Assembly: GCA_964016885.1 (NCBI GenBank)
Contig: OZ024748.1
Location: 29,229,848 to 29,293,847 of the forward strand
Length of the DNA: 64,000 bases
Reading direction: 5' to 3'
Source of the DNA: Eledone cirrhosa
Taxonomy: Eukaryota; Mollusca; Cephalopoda; Octopoda; Eledonidae
Part shown: positions 1 to 10,919 of the stretch, in pieces
Numbering within the stretch: the first letter of the stretch is position 1
How the letters are laid out: every line of letters begins with the position of its first letter
Position numbers and translations under genes: made by a program
The notes under the pieces: generated by a model
What the model was told of the DNA's origin: nothing
What the model saw: the letters and a program-made list of their open reading frames with translations, nothing else
Databases searched by the model: none

Positions 1-54
1 GAGAAAACAAGAGGAGGAAGCTATGCAATTGGACAAAGCTAGAGAAAGATTAAG
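1..54 (+). CDS. SAFB: Copy A exon 15 (partial, coiled coil)
   Basis: The exon is cut by the window edge. It reads [18 protein letters not shown] and ends at AG|GTTTGT in phase 2. It matches the 3' end of the copy B exon at 42596-42738, with one Asp to Glu change. Confidence 0.8.
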
Positions 55-3000
55 GTTTGTTGAAAATTCTTTGAAACTTTAATTTTTTAGTGTAAGGTTG
101 CATGGTTGTACGCTTAAGAAGTTCACTTTACAACTATGTAGTTTTTGATTCAGTTCATTGTACAGCACAATGGGTTAACTAAACCTCGGGTGGGCCAATG
201 CTTTGTAAGTGAAATGTGGTAGATGAATACTATGTTAAAGCTTATCTAAAGGATTGTTGTTGGTTTTTGGTGATAGGTTTAACTCCTCATCAGTTGATGG
301 TGTTAAATGACATGAAAATCAGAATCTGTAAAATATATTGAGTGGTATATACATTCTGAGTAAAATCCCGTTGAAGTCAACTCAGGTGGATAAAATAAAA
401 GTACCAATAGAGTACTGGTGTCGATATAATCGACTTTCCCCTCCCTACGAATTGCCAGCCTTGCATCTAAATTAGAAATCCTATTTACTATGCATGTTGT
501 TTGTTTTAATTACCTCATGGTGTATTTATTTTTAATATCTCATAATTGAGTGGGTGGTTTGAACACCATTAAAAACCTTTGACTCTACCTAGGGTCGAAG
601 AAATTGTAGCAAGCAATGGCACTATTTTATCGTTGTGGAGTAATTTGGTCGTGCTTTGTCACTCACCAGCCCTTAGGGTTGGTGGTGTATGAATACAAAA
701 GACGACTTCTGCCCAGCAGTTGCTTTGCACCCTTTTTCAGTTCTAGCTAGCAGTTGCACCAGCACCTCACAAGTGGCTTTCCTGGTCAATGCACCATCTT
801 TCAAAACTACCCAGCAGTTGCGTTTTAGAGTCGTTGGCTAGCAGCTCATAATGGCTTCACTACTCTTGCGACTTTGCTCTCTAACAATGAGAGTAATTTT
901 ATTTATACGTCTTTTAGGAGATTTACCGTAACCGACAACTTGGTTCCAAAGTACTTGCCTTTAAGAGATTTGCCATTACATGTCAGCTTTGTTACACAAA
1001 ATCTCTGTACCACTTCTCACCCTTTGTACATGCACTCATGTCAAGCAAAAATAAATCTTTATTATGTTTTGAAATATGCCTTCTGTGGAACCTCGTGGTG
1101 TATTGTTTAATTTTTCCTACTCACCGCCATTGGTACACGGATGTATGGTATTTTCTAAGCTCGACCGAAGCATATTCCTAACAACAACTATAACACCAAT
1201 AGTTATGACTACAACAACAGCATCACCACAGACAACACCAACTGCAACGACAACAACAGCAGCAATAACAACAACAAAAACAAGAGCGGCAGTTATATTT
1301 TGATTTTTTCCAAGTATTTTTTTGTGATGTCTTTATATTGTTTTATACTTCTCAGGCTGGAGAGAAGAAAGCTGGAGAAAGAAAAAGTATTAAGATATAG
1401 AATGGAAAAAGAAATTCTTCAAAAGCAAAGACTGAAAGCTGAGATGATGAGGTGAGTAAATCAGAAAATATTCTTACTATACCATTATGAACTTAATGGT
1501 ATCTTATTAATTATCTTTGACATTATTTAGTCAATTGAGTTAATTTACTTATTCCTCTCCCGCCTCTTGGCTACCTTTTCTATTTGTTTTGTTTATTGGT
1601 TGGTTTTGGTTGTTGGCAATAGGATCTTTTAAATAGATTTTACTGAGTGGAAAGTAGTCTGAAATGTAATTCATATGTGTGACATGATAACAACACTCAA
1701 CAACATGTTATCAAATGTATAAAAATATATTGTAATGTAAATCTGTTGAAAAAATATATAATTCTTCCTAAATTCCAAACAAAATATGTTGTTCTTCAGG
1801 TTAGAGACAATAAATCTGGAGAAAGAAAAACTATTGAGATATAGATTGGAAAGTGAACTTCTTCAAAAGGAAAGACTTAAAGCTGAGATGATGATGTGAG
1901 TAATTCAGATTATTTTCTTACTATATCATTATCAACATTTTAATTGTTTTTGACATCATTTAGTCAATTGAGTTAATTACTTATTCCTCTCCCTCCTCTT
2001 GGCTACCTTTTCTATTTGTTTTGTTTATTGGTGGTTTTGGTTGTTGGCAATAGGATCTTCTGAATAGATTTTACTGATTGGAAAGTAGTCTGAAATGTAA
2101 TTCATATGTGTGACATGACAACAGCATGTGGTTTAAGGTAATTTTCTCTGTTAAATTAGCCTTGCTGAGCTCCACAACAGGCTTCATATTCATAATGGGC
2201 TCTTTTTTCTGGCAATATTTTCTGGCTGGATGTCCTTCTTGGTGCCAACCATTTTAGTCACCTCTTACAACATGCAAAGATACAGAGTACTTATTTTAAA
2301 CTAGATACACACAGTTTGACATGATAACTTATGTATGAAAAAATATTGTAATGAAGATGTTTAGCAGCCATAATAAACCAGTGGTAGTGGGGATCTTTGA
2401 CTCAGCAGTCATCTTGCATCTTAAACAACCACTAGCTATATGTAAACTACACTGAGGAAGTATTTATGTAGTCACTCAGCCTGCTAGTAATAACAGCTAA
2501 ATCTCACCATGCCACCTTAAAAAGATGAAGGATACATGTTCTGGCTGCTTATCCACTACTGCAGTTGTTTACTACTATTAACTTTATTTTGTTGTTTACT
2601 GTTCATTGTTTTTAGGCTGGAAATGAGACATTCCATGAAAAGACCTTTTGATCGAAGCAACGTACGTGAGGAAGATCTCTGGGAGGAACCTAAACGTTCC
2701 AGGATAAGCAATTCCAACAACTCCTTGAGGTTTGAACTTCCATTCCAGAATGAATCTCAGTAAGTTATGTGTGATGAATGATAATATTTCTGTCATTGCT
2801 TTATTATTGTTTTTGTTTGGCAGTATCGGTAGAGGGGCGGACGCCATGTTTTGCAGCATAGAGTTACGTCTCTTTGCAGTCTGAGTTCAAATCCTGCTTA
2901 GGTTTAACTTTGCCTTTCATCCTTGTATATATCAATCGACTTTTGTCAAATCAGACCGACTAAACAATGTTTTCGTCGGTCTTTCCAGTTGCTAGTACTA

Positions 3001-6000
3001 TCATTCGGTCACAACTCCAGTTAGAAGGAGTAACGTGAAATAAAGTGTCTTGCTCAAGGATATAACGCATCGTCCGGTCCAGGAATCGAACTCACAACCT
3101 CAAGATTGTGAATCCAATTCTCAAACCACTCAGCCACATGCCTTCAGTAATAATATGGGGTCGATAAAATCAAGTACCAGTAATGCGCTGGCATAATTGC
3201 TGGCCTTGTGCCAAAAAGCAGAAACAATTACTGTTGTTATGTCTGTCATTGATTTATTGTTACTGTTATGACATTATAAACACTCTTTTGCCTTTCTTAC
3301 TTTTGTCTTGTTTTTTTCATTTCATCTCACTTTCTTGTCCTCTCAGTTACTATGAATATGATCATATTGGTGGTGAAAGACATGTGGAACTTTATGATAG
3401 AGAAATGAAGAGAATGGAGATGGGTACTGTCCGAGATATTCGAGACAGAGAGGACAGACAATCTGATGACCGGTCTCGAACAGATGAAAAACTTGGAAGG
3501 TAATTTTTGTTTTTCCTTTTTTTATTTTATATTTATTTATATATTTATGTGTGTGAAAGATCATATATAAATATATATAAATATACTCACTCAGAAATAC
3601 GAAGTGTGTCAGAAAAGTTCCAGGACTGATGTTACAAAAGATTTATTTTGGTCATCGTTCAGCAGTTTTGGCACCACCTTCGCGCAGACTTTCCGCATGT
3701 CCAAATCTTCAGTGAGAATCTTCCAGATGTTGTCCCGATTCATGCCCAGGTCATTTGCCATCAGTCGAACAGTCAGCTGACGATCGCTACGCACCATCTG
3801 CCTGACGCGCTCAACGTTGATCTTAGTCCTGGTTGTTGAGGGCCTTCCGCTCCTGGGGTCATCTTCCACGTCCTCGCGTCCTTCTTTAAACCTCTTGCAC
3901 CACTCAAAAACACGTGAGCGTAACATCGTCTCATTTCGATACACTTGCTGCAGCACTCCCAGTGCTTCTGACGGAGTTTTCCCCAACTGTACCAGAAACT
4001 TCCAGTTTGTTCGTTGCTCTGTCTCATTGCTTGACGACCTGAAACAGAGGACATGTATATAAAATTAGGAAGAAAAAAGTTTGATCGCTGCAGAGAGCTA
4101 AGATTACAGTTACATACTCCAGGGGGATTACTTTGAAGGAGAAAACTCTTAGTGTGAAGTTTGGGATTGAAATAAATCTTCTGTGACATCAGTCATGGAA
4201 CTTTTCTGACACACCTCGTATATATATATATATATAGACATTACTAAAGACAAGTTCAATGAGTCTCTAATGCTCACTACCTCCCAGATACCCAACAGTG
4301 ACTATAAAATGATTGCTGGTGATCTTAATGGTCATGTTGGACAACATTGTGATGGCTATGGTGGTGTCCATGGAGGTTATAGGTTTGGTACTAGAAATGA
4401 GGAAGGCTTCAGGATCCTGGAATTCTGTGATGCAAATGACCTGACTGTCTGCAACACAAACTTCAAAAACGTTACAGTCATTTGATCACGTATAGATCAG
4501 GGGAGTACACCAGCCAGATAGACTTTATCCTGACTAGGAAACGAGGCAAAGTGTCTGTTTGAACACTAAGTCCCTCCCTCGTGAAGAATGCGCCTCCCAA
4601 TATCATTTAATAGTAAGTGACCTCATAGTCAGGGCCAGACGTAATTGCCGGCAGAGAATACCTTAAGGAGAAGATTATGCTGAAATGTTGAAGGTATCTG
4701 GAATGGTGGGACATACTATGGTCACCCGGATAGTAAACCAAGTAATACAGAATGGGGTCATACCAAATGACTAGTGTAGCAGCATCATCATCAACTATTA
4801 CAAGCGCAAAGGAGACGCCCTGGATAGAGGAAACTATAGGGGTATTAAATTAGTTGACCAAATCATGAAAGTCACAGAAAGAGTTATTACTCAACTGATT
4901 AGAGACCAAATTGATCTAGATGAAATGCAATTTGGGTTTGTGCCAGGTAAAAGTACCACGCATGCTCTTTTCCTTGTACGGCAATTGAAGGAGAAGTACC
5001 TGGCTAACAGTAAACCCCTCTACTTAACTTTTGTTGACCTAGAGAAGGCCTTTGACAGAGTCCCACGCACCTTAATCTGGTGGGCTCTTAGAAAACTAGG
5101 AGTGGAAGAACAGCTTTTGAGAGCTATACAAGCCATGTATAGAGGAACAGTCAACAAGGTTAGAATTAACGAAGAATATAGTGATGAATTTAGTGTAATG
5201 GTAGGGGTACACCAGGGTTCCGTTCTTAGCCTCCTCCTGTTTATAATTGTTCTACAGGCTATAACAGAGGGGTTTAAGACTGGCTGCCCATGGGAACTTC
5301 TATATGCAGATGATCTAACACTCATAGCTGAATTTATGGCTGAACTAGAGAGGAAGTTCCAAACATGGAAGCATGGCCTAGAATCAAAAGTCCTTAGAGT
5401 CAACTTATCTAAGATTAAGATTCTAGTATGTAGAAAGGAGAATAGAGCACAGGTACCCTCTGGGAAATGGCCATGCACAGTGTGTAAGAAAGGAGTAGGT
5501 AGAAACTCCATTCTATGACCCAAATGCAAAATATGGGTGCATAAAAGATGTAGTGGGATCAGAGGTAAGCTATCTAAGAATGTAGATTTTATATGTGGCC
5601 GATGCTCAGGTACAGTAAGTAGCAAGGACCCACTGAATGATATCTCCTTCAACTGCCTAGATGGTTCTATAGAAATAGTAGACACCTTCCGTTACCTGGA
5701 TGACAAAATCAGCAGTGGAGGAGGGTGCTCTGAAAGCCAGAGTTAGAACGGGATGGAAAAAGTTCAGAGGGCTAATACCACTGTTGGCCACAAGGGGTTT
5801 TTCTCTAAAAAGGAAAGACAGATTGTATGATGCATGTATACGAATGGCGATATTACATGATAGTGAGACTTGGGCATTGTATTCTGAAGACCTGCATAGA
5901 TTAGAAAGAAATGAAGCTTGCATGCTCCGATGGATGTGTAACATGCGCAAAAGGTGAAGCATAAACGAACTAAGAGGGAGACTAAGCATAAGAGGTATCA

Positions 6001-9000
6001 AATGTTGTGTTCTGGAGAGGAGATTGCGTTGGTATGGACATGTGATGCGTATGAAGGACGACAGCTGTATAAAAAAGTGCAGGGCAAGGAAAATTGATGG
6101 AAGCTGCGGAGTTGGTAGACCAAGAAAAACCTGGGACAAGGTGATAAAAACAGACCTTGCCCACCTACACCTCTCTAAGACAATGACACTGGATCGAGAC
6201 CTTTGGCGCCATGCAGTTGTACAGAAGACCCGACTACCATTGCATACAAACCTACAGTCAGTAGGCACCTCTTAATTCAATGTTCACCCCACTCCCACAC
6301 CCTACCCCACTCTCCCTCTCCCGTTCCGTCCACTGTGTCGATGACACGGTGGCCATGTAGAAGACATGGTGAAATGGCTCCCAGTCCACACTGTAAATGT
6401 GGTTGGTGTTAGGAAGGGCCTCCGGCTGTAAAAAAAACCTGCCAGAGACGCTTCCGTGCGAGCGAGACATGGTCTCCCGCAGCAAATGGAACAAAACCGT
6501 CTAACACATGCTAGCGTGGAAGATGGACGTTAAACGATGATGATGATGATGACATACACACATACATAACACATCCTAATGCCAACCAATTTGCAGAGTT
6601 TACTGGCTGTATTCCATCATGCTACATACACTTGTGAGGTTGTCTTGTCAACAGCAGGCTAAAAGGTACCTTCCCACTCCATGTAGTCTCCAATCTCTCA
6701 CTACTTTTACTGTTATTGTTGCCATCCTTGTATCAGTGGACCTTCATCACAATCCTGTGTCATTCCTTGATAATGTTCAGGAGATTATTCTTCACAAATT
6801 CCTCACATGTCTTACATAGTCTCTCTTTTTCATGTGTTCTATTTATTTCAAACATTCAACACTTTTTTTTTTATACAACCCTCGCCCTCCTTCCACATCA
6901 CATGCCTGTACCAACACTAAATCCCATTCCACTTCTACTCAGCTTTTCTCTCAGCTCTCTTCTGCTCTATCATTCGGGCACACTTACATTTAACATGCAA
7001 TGAATGTGTAAATCTTTATATGTACATTTATATTTGTTTATATGTATTTATACATATACATGCACAAAGCAAGTTTTGGAGTTGTAAATGTATACACCAA
7101 CCTCTATAGAACAGTGTTGATGTATACACCAACCTTTATATAGGACAGTGTTGGTATATACACCAACCTCTATAATATGACAGTGTTGGTATATACACCA
7201 AACCCTATATAACAGTGTTGACATATACACCTATAATGAAGAACGTAAGTCGTTAGATCAGAAGGCATTAAATAGACAAACTTCATTACAAGTATGTACT
7301 TCATTTATTCTTGCTTCACACTGTGAAACTCATTTTGCCTGTATTTCCATGTGTGAGATATGACAGGATATGGCGTATCGAAGAATCGACGTTTTGACGA
7401 TAGCAGTTTTTTCTGGAGACTGGTCTTCTGTCTTAACTTCCATTCTCTCGTCTAAGTAGTCCAGTTACTTGTATCGCTACGCCGAAGGTTTTGATTGGCT
7501 CACACTTCAGCCGATTTACTTCCGTAACATTTTTCTTCCGCCGAAGGAAAATACATTTAATTACGAAGGATATATATTACTGCTACATCACCCCCTGCTT
7601 AGGCTTAAAGCCGACAGAGAAAAAAGGGTAGCAGTTGCAAGAAAGAAAAAATATATATATAACAGTAAATATATAATAAACAATATCAATTCACAGAAAA
7701 CTAAATATTCATTTCACAGGAATGTCTGCGTTTTGCTTCAGAGAAAAAGAGGAAAATAAAAAAAAAACTGAGCAGCAGAAATAGTCCAAAGTTCACATTA
7801 ATTAATGCATTTAATATAAATACAAGAGAGGACAAGAACTCAAAAAGCTTGCTCTATATAGCATAGTTCATATATATAGAGTCTTGCAAAGCTTCTTGGG
7901 CCAATGTACTCGGCGACCACTACGTGTGGTGGTGACATATGTTGGTGTAGGTGGAGAAGGTGTGTGTAATGTTGCATGTGTAGCGTGTGTTGGCTGATGC
8001 AGAGTATATGTAGGGCAACCACTATAATATGACAGTGTTGATGTATCTATATAAGACTGTTGATATATACACCAACCTCTCTAAGTGTATCAAAATATCT
8101 CTTGTAGAATATGCTTCTAAACACTTTTTTGAAGTAAATTGCTAGCTTTGCATCTGATTTAACCCTTATATTTAGGATGCCCTATGAATTCAGAAGAGAT
8201 ATGGGAGTAAACCAGGAAAGATATATTGGCCCTGAATCAGGACAAGGAGACTCTGACAGACAAAATATATCAGCTCATGATAGGCTAGGCCGAATGAGAA
8301 ATACTCCTGGTAAGTTTTTTATTGTATTCTCACTATCAACATCATTTAATGTCTGCTTTCCCTGATACATAGAAATGTATGTTTGTATTCCTTCTTCAGA
8401 AGATAGAATGAGAAATAAAAGATTGAAATAGAAAGAGAGTGAATGAGAAGAGGAAGGAATGAAAAAAAAACATTTTTTTTAGAAAAAGTACAGGATCTTT
8501 TCGGTTTGGTTGCCAGCATTAAAGTTTATTGAACATTTTTTTAATTTGGCACATATTGATGTAATTTTCCAAGCTGAATTGCTGGAGTTGTTTCATTTTT
8601 TCCAGAAAAATGTTTTTAAAAGGTTATTTAAGTTTGATATTTTTCACCCAGTCAGGAAACAGGATTTGGAACCTGTCATCCCCAGTTTACACTTGTTACT
8701 ATGGAAACAGTCTTCAATATATTGTCAACACGTGCTTCTTTGCAGACAAAACAGTTCTCATGTTCCGCTTGTTACTATGGAAACAGGCATGAATATATCT
8801 GTGGCTTACGATTGGCTAAAATTACCCAAAATGTTCAATCTTTAATTGCTAATAACTCTTTATTTATTGATTTATAGCGAAAATGATTTTCATGGCATTC
8901 ATTAGCCTATAAATGTGTATTGTTACACTGAATATGAAATCAATTCGAACAGAAATGCCGCTGGCAGTCAAACTGAAAAGATCCAAAGTACATGTGTATT

Positions 9001-10919
9001 CTGTCACCCAATTTTGGGAATGCTGGTCAGTGGGTATCTTAGGTATTATAGAGGCTTAGCAAGGGAGATAATTATTGTGTATTTTGAGTATGCATATGTG
9101 TGTAGATTTGTCTGTGCAAAGCTGTGAAGGATCGGCATTGTACCGTAACCGAGTTGGCTGGTGTGAGAGTATATATATATACACATGAATATTTCTCTCT
9201 GCATACACGCACAAATACACTTGTCATCTTCATCGTTTAATGTCCACTTTCCACACTAGCACAGGTTAGACGGGCTATCCCATTTGAGGCAAGTTGGATC
9301 AGCTGACTGTGTTTTGTTCATATGGAACTGTCCCATCCCAGCCTATTGGTTATATGCACCCAGGCCTACTTTGGCATTCCTGTCTCCTTAGACGATGAGG
9401 ATGTTCCTTGAGGAGCTATCTTGATAATTTTCTCCAGGTCCTCATAGAACTCAACAGCATCATCATCATGATAATCAAGTGCTGGTGCTTAGATTTTATG
9501 ATGGTAATATTCTGTGGTCTTACAGCCACATGCATGAGGATGAGTCTACTGGATACTGGTGTACAGCTGATAACTGACCTTACTCTCATCATCATCACCG
9601 TTTAACATCTATTTTTCCATGCTTTCATAGATTAGATGGGTCACCCATGTCACTAGACAGGTCTGAGCAGTTGGCTGCGCCATACCTTTCTTAGACAGAA
9701 CTGTAATTTTGCTGGGATTTTTACAGCTTGATGCCCTTCCTAACACCAACCATGTTTATAGTGCAGAACTGTATGGCCCGTTATGAGGAGGGTCTGGCCA
9801 GTTGGCCATGCTGTACCCTGCTTAAATTGGAACCATAATTTGGTGGTCCCACTGTTTGGTAAGTTGGGCCAGTTGTTCGCACCAAGCCTTACTCATAAAG
9901 GAGCCATGTTACCAGGTGGTCCTGATATGTTTGTTAATGATGAAACCACGATTTGTGGCCTTCATCTGTAGTTGTCTCACTAAATCCAGTCCACCTGACT
10001 TCAGCCAACCCTAAGATATCCCGTGTGTATCTGGCAAGCCATTGGTGTTCTGGGCCTCAACTGATCTGGCATCTTATTTGACTGTTTGTGTATTATGGTA
10101 TTTCAGTGGACTTTAGAATGCTTGGCAGTGCTCATTTTCTCTCCAACCTTCAAGTCCCTCACTAAGTTTAGCCTGCCAGCAGAAGCAGTTTCCAGGGTGT
10201 AGCTGGAAAATATTTTCAAAGCCAAAAATGAGAGTAGGGTAAAAGCTAGTGTACCCGTCCATTCCTAAGGATGCTGCTACCGGACATCAAGGTACTCTCT
10301 CTACACCCAAGTAACTATATAGATTTTCAATAGATATAGTGCTCTCTTACCACTTATTGAATATTTTGCTACACACACATCTTCCTTCAGCTGTCTTTTA
10401 TATACTTCTCTCAATACACCCCTCTCTTAATCCTGTTTCTTCCCTCACCCTTATTTCTCTCCCTTTCCCCGCCTCTCTCTACTGTTTTCGATACTCTCCT
10501 CTTTACACAATTATAACTACTCTATTCTAAATTGTTCATCGTTTTCATATTTGTGATTTATTTGAAAATATAATCTTTTTGTGTTCTTGTTAGTTGGTGG
10601 ACCTGACCAAAGACCTCGATGGGGTTCTGGCAGCATGGGTAGGAAAGTGGACAGATGGTCTCACATGCATGGAGACATGGACAACAGTGGCATGAACCAA
10701 TCAAATGACCAATGGCATGGGAACAACATAAACCCAACAGGTCGTGATGCCAGTGGAGCATTTGTTGCCCATGGTAATAGATCTGGTAATAGAGTAGGGA
10801 TTGTGCAAAACGTGGGACCTGGTAACATGTATGGCAACCCTCAGTCACAGGGTGGGCTTACAATGGTTTCACATGGTGGTGGTAATAACGAGTGGACGTA
10901 TACAGGAACCTCAATTTGA
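1..10919 (+). CDS. SAFB: SAFB-like gene, copy A (3' part, seven exons)
   Basis: This is the 3' part of a SAFB/SLTM-type gene; the SAP and RRM exons lie before the window. Coding exons are 1-54, 1356-1451, 1800-1895, 2616-2759, 3347-3499, 8176-8309 and 10594-10919. Each has GT-AG borders, and phases run 2,2,2,2,2,1 to the stop. Each aligns almost base for base with exons 15-21 of copy B, introns included. The product part is a charged coiled coil, then an Arg/Asp-rich region and a Gly/Asn-rich tail. SAFB proteins bind RNA and matrix-attachment DNA in the nucleus; that role is carried over from the family. Compared with B, the last exon lacks two bases near 10890, so the final residues differ and the protein ends about 14 codons after the shift. 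The introns hold a mariner, a LINE, an LTR relic and SINEs absent from B. Expressed gene or decaying duplicate cannot be decided here. Confidence 0.85.
55..1355 (+). other. Copy A intron 15
   Basis: This intron is collinear with copy B (42739-44230) up to about 540. From about 590 to 1310 it has sequence absent from B, including a CAA/CAG-rich simple repeat at about 1180-1295. No coding exon was recognised in it. Confidence 0.6.
1356..1451 (+). CDS. SAFB: Copy A exon 16, coiled-coil repeat unit 1
   Basis: This is a 96-nt exon between TTCTCAG and GTGAGT, phase 2 to phase 2, encoding a Lys/Glu/Arg/Leu-rich helix that begins [20 protein letters not shown]. It is a sister of the next exon: both are 96 nt with the same phase and similar protein. 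It matches copy B 44231-44326 apart from a few substitutions. Confidence 0.85.
1800..1895 (+). CDS. SAFB: Copy A exon 17, coiled-coil repeat unit 2
   Basis: This 96-nt exon runs from TTCTTCAG to the GTGAGT donor. It encodes [20 protein letters not shown] and flanking residues, a duplicate of the preceding exon. The intron that follows it also resembles the intron after exon 16, so exon plus intron was duplicated as a unit. Confidence 0.85.
2616..2759 (+). CDS. SAFB: Copy A exon 18
   Basis: This 144-nt exon lies after GTTTTTAG and before GTAAGT. It encodes [20 protein letters not shown] and then KRSR-containing residues. The RPFDR...W...KRSR pattern resembles the RPF/KRAK segment downstream of the SAFB coiled coil. 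It is almost identical to 45502-45645 in copy B. Confidence 0.85.
2819..3216 (+). mobile_element. tRNA-derived SINE split by a second, inverted SINE
   Basis: The outer SINE (+) starts CAGTATCGGTAGAGG (box A-like). It has a box B-like GAGTTCAAATCC at about 2884, breaks near 2930, and resumes at about 3157 with GGGTCGATAAAAT and the CTGGCCTTGTGCC 3' end. The insert (about 2930-3150) reads on the - strand as a Ser/Leu-tRNA-like head (GTGGCTGAGTGG ... GTTGTGAGTTCGATTCC), so it is another SINE family. Both tRNA-like heads are treated as SINE, not tRNA genes. Confidence 0.75.
3347..3499 (+). CDS. SAFB: Copy A exon 19, Arg/Asp-rich
   Basis: This 153-nt exon has acceptor TCTCAG and donor GTAATT. It encodes [20 protein letters not shown] and then a DRxDRxxDDRSR-rich stretch. 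It is the same as copy B 46255-46407 apart from substitutions such as MEMGT against REMGP. Confidence 0.85.
3600..4218 (-). mobile_element. Mariner-like element, internally deleted (copy 1)
   Basis: The element is bounded by TA target duplications (3598-3599 and 4219-4220) and inverted ends reading CGARGTGTGTCAGAAAAG. On the - strand (about 3986-3650) it encodes the N-terminal half of a mariner-type transposase: [20 protein letters not shown], the [15 protein letters not shown] helix-turn-helix and the DPRSGRPST linker, ending at [11 protein letters not shown]. The whole catalytic DDD domain is missing, and the left end is deleted too. The sequence is closely related to the element at 16793-17686. 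It is non-autonomous. Confidence 0.9.
3609..3986 (-). pseudogene. Mariner transposase fragment (DNA-binding half)
   Basis: An open frame of 125 residues covers the paired-like helix-turn-helix region and the GRP linker of a Tc1/mariner transposase. After LNDDQ the frame jumps into the terminal repeat, so none of the three catalytic Asp residues is encoded. It is a relic in an intron of copy A. Confidence 0.8.
4237..6551 (+). mobile_element. RTE-like LINE, 5'-truncated and broken (LINE-1 of window)
   Basis: The fragment begins inside the endonuclease (MIAGDLNGHVGQ at about 4310) and has a deletion near 4640-4690. It continues with the reverse transcriptase (about 4820-5450: [43 protein letters not shown]), a PHD-like Cys/His cluster (about 5470-5610) and a C-terminal domain with RRLRWYGHV-type sequence (about 6020). 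It is split by at least four stops or frameshifts. The 3' UTR contains GGTTGGTGTTAGGAAGGGCC and ends in an (ATG)n tail after GGACGTTAAACG, the tail shared with the local SINEs. Confidence 0.88.
4865..5518 (+). pseudogene. LINE reverse transcriptase fragment, YADD box intact
   Basis: This 217-residue open stretch carries reverse transcriptase motifs 2 to 5, including [19 protein letters not shown] (catalytic Asp), HQGSVLSLLLF and YADDLTLIAE (catalytic Asp pair). It stops inside the first Cys pair of the PHD-like cluster (WPCTVCKKG). It is part of the broken LINE in this intron. Confidence 0.85.
6552..7040 (+). other. Intronic stretch, nothing recognised
   Basis: This is C/T-rich sequence between the LINE tail and the minisatellite. 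Short open stretches are present, but none resembles a known protein or has splice-site support. Confidence 0.5.
7085..7236 (+). repeat. Minisatellite of about 30-33 bp (TATACACCAACCTCTATA)
   Basis: About five degenerate units of TATACACCAACCTCTATA plus AACAGTGTTGGTG are interrupted by the LTR relic and continue at about 8020-8095. The same array occurs in the same intron of copy B at about 47560-47800, so it predates the duplication. Confidence 0.7.
7237..7590 (-). mobile_element. LTR of an LTR retrotransposon (- strand)
   Basis: On the - strand the segment begins TGATGTAGCAG directly after a purine-rich AAGCAGGGGG tract (7591-7600). It contains an AATAAA and ends ACGTTCTTCA, so it has the TG...CA shape of an LTR next to a polypurine tract. 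Length is 354 bp. No second LTR was found and target duplications are unclear. The call is supported by the pol-like end just upstream (7860-8020). Confidence 0.55.
7591..8020 (-). pseudogene. 3' end of retrotransposon internal region
   Basis: On the - strand, about 7965-7890 translates to PTYVTTTRSGRRVHWPKKLC. This resembles the basic R(S/T)GRxVxxP motif at the C-terminal end of many gypsy- or BEL-type polyproteins in molluscs. It is followed by about 250 bp of AT-rich sequence, then the polypurine tract and LTR. The rest of the element is missing. Confidence 0.45.
8176..8309 (+). CDS. SAFB: Copy A exon 20
   Basis: This 134-nt exon lies between TATTTAG and GTAAGT, phase 2 to 1. It encodes [20 protein letters not shown] and RLGRMRNTPG. 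It matches copy B 47891-48024, where the end reads RNPLG. Confidence 0.85.
8310..10593 (+). other. Copy A last intron with SINE/LINE-tail fragments
   Basis: The intron contains two - strand fragments of the (CAT)n SINE/LINE tail: about 9225-9400 (ATCGTTTAATGTCCACTTTCC) and about 9590-9990 (ATCATCATCACCGTTTAAC, then GATGCCCTTCCTAACACCAACC). The remainder (8310-9220, 9990-10593) is AT-rich and aligns in part with copy B. No exon was recognised. Confidence 0.6.
10594..10919 (+). CDS. SAFB: Copy A terminal exon, Gly/Asn-rich tail with altered end
   Basis: The exon follows TTCTTGTTAG in phase 1 and encodes [20 protein letters not shown] and then a Gly/Asn/Met-rich stretch. It aligns with copy B 51327-51694 until about 10890. 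There B has GGTAATAACATGAGTGG and A has GGTAATAACGAGTGG: two bases are missing. A therefore ends NNEWTYTGTSI with a stop at 10917-10919, while B continues through [16 protein letters not shown]. The B-type end is still readable downstream in the other frame. Confidence 0.85.

Noticed and set aside
874..1303. Two short + strand frames in copy A intron 15
   Set aside because: Composition follows simple repeats (Thr run from CAA/ACA repeats), with no conservation in copy B.
5020..5685. 221-codon - strand frame
   Set aside because: Antisense shadow of the LINE reverse transcriptase on the + strand.
8510..8845. 111-codon + strand frame
   Set aside because: Low-complexity Phe/Leu-rich, in a TE-rich intron, with no recognisable domain and no splice-site support.
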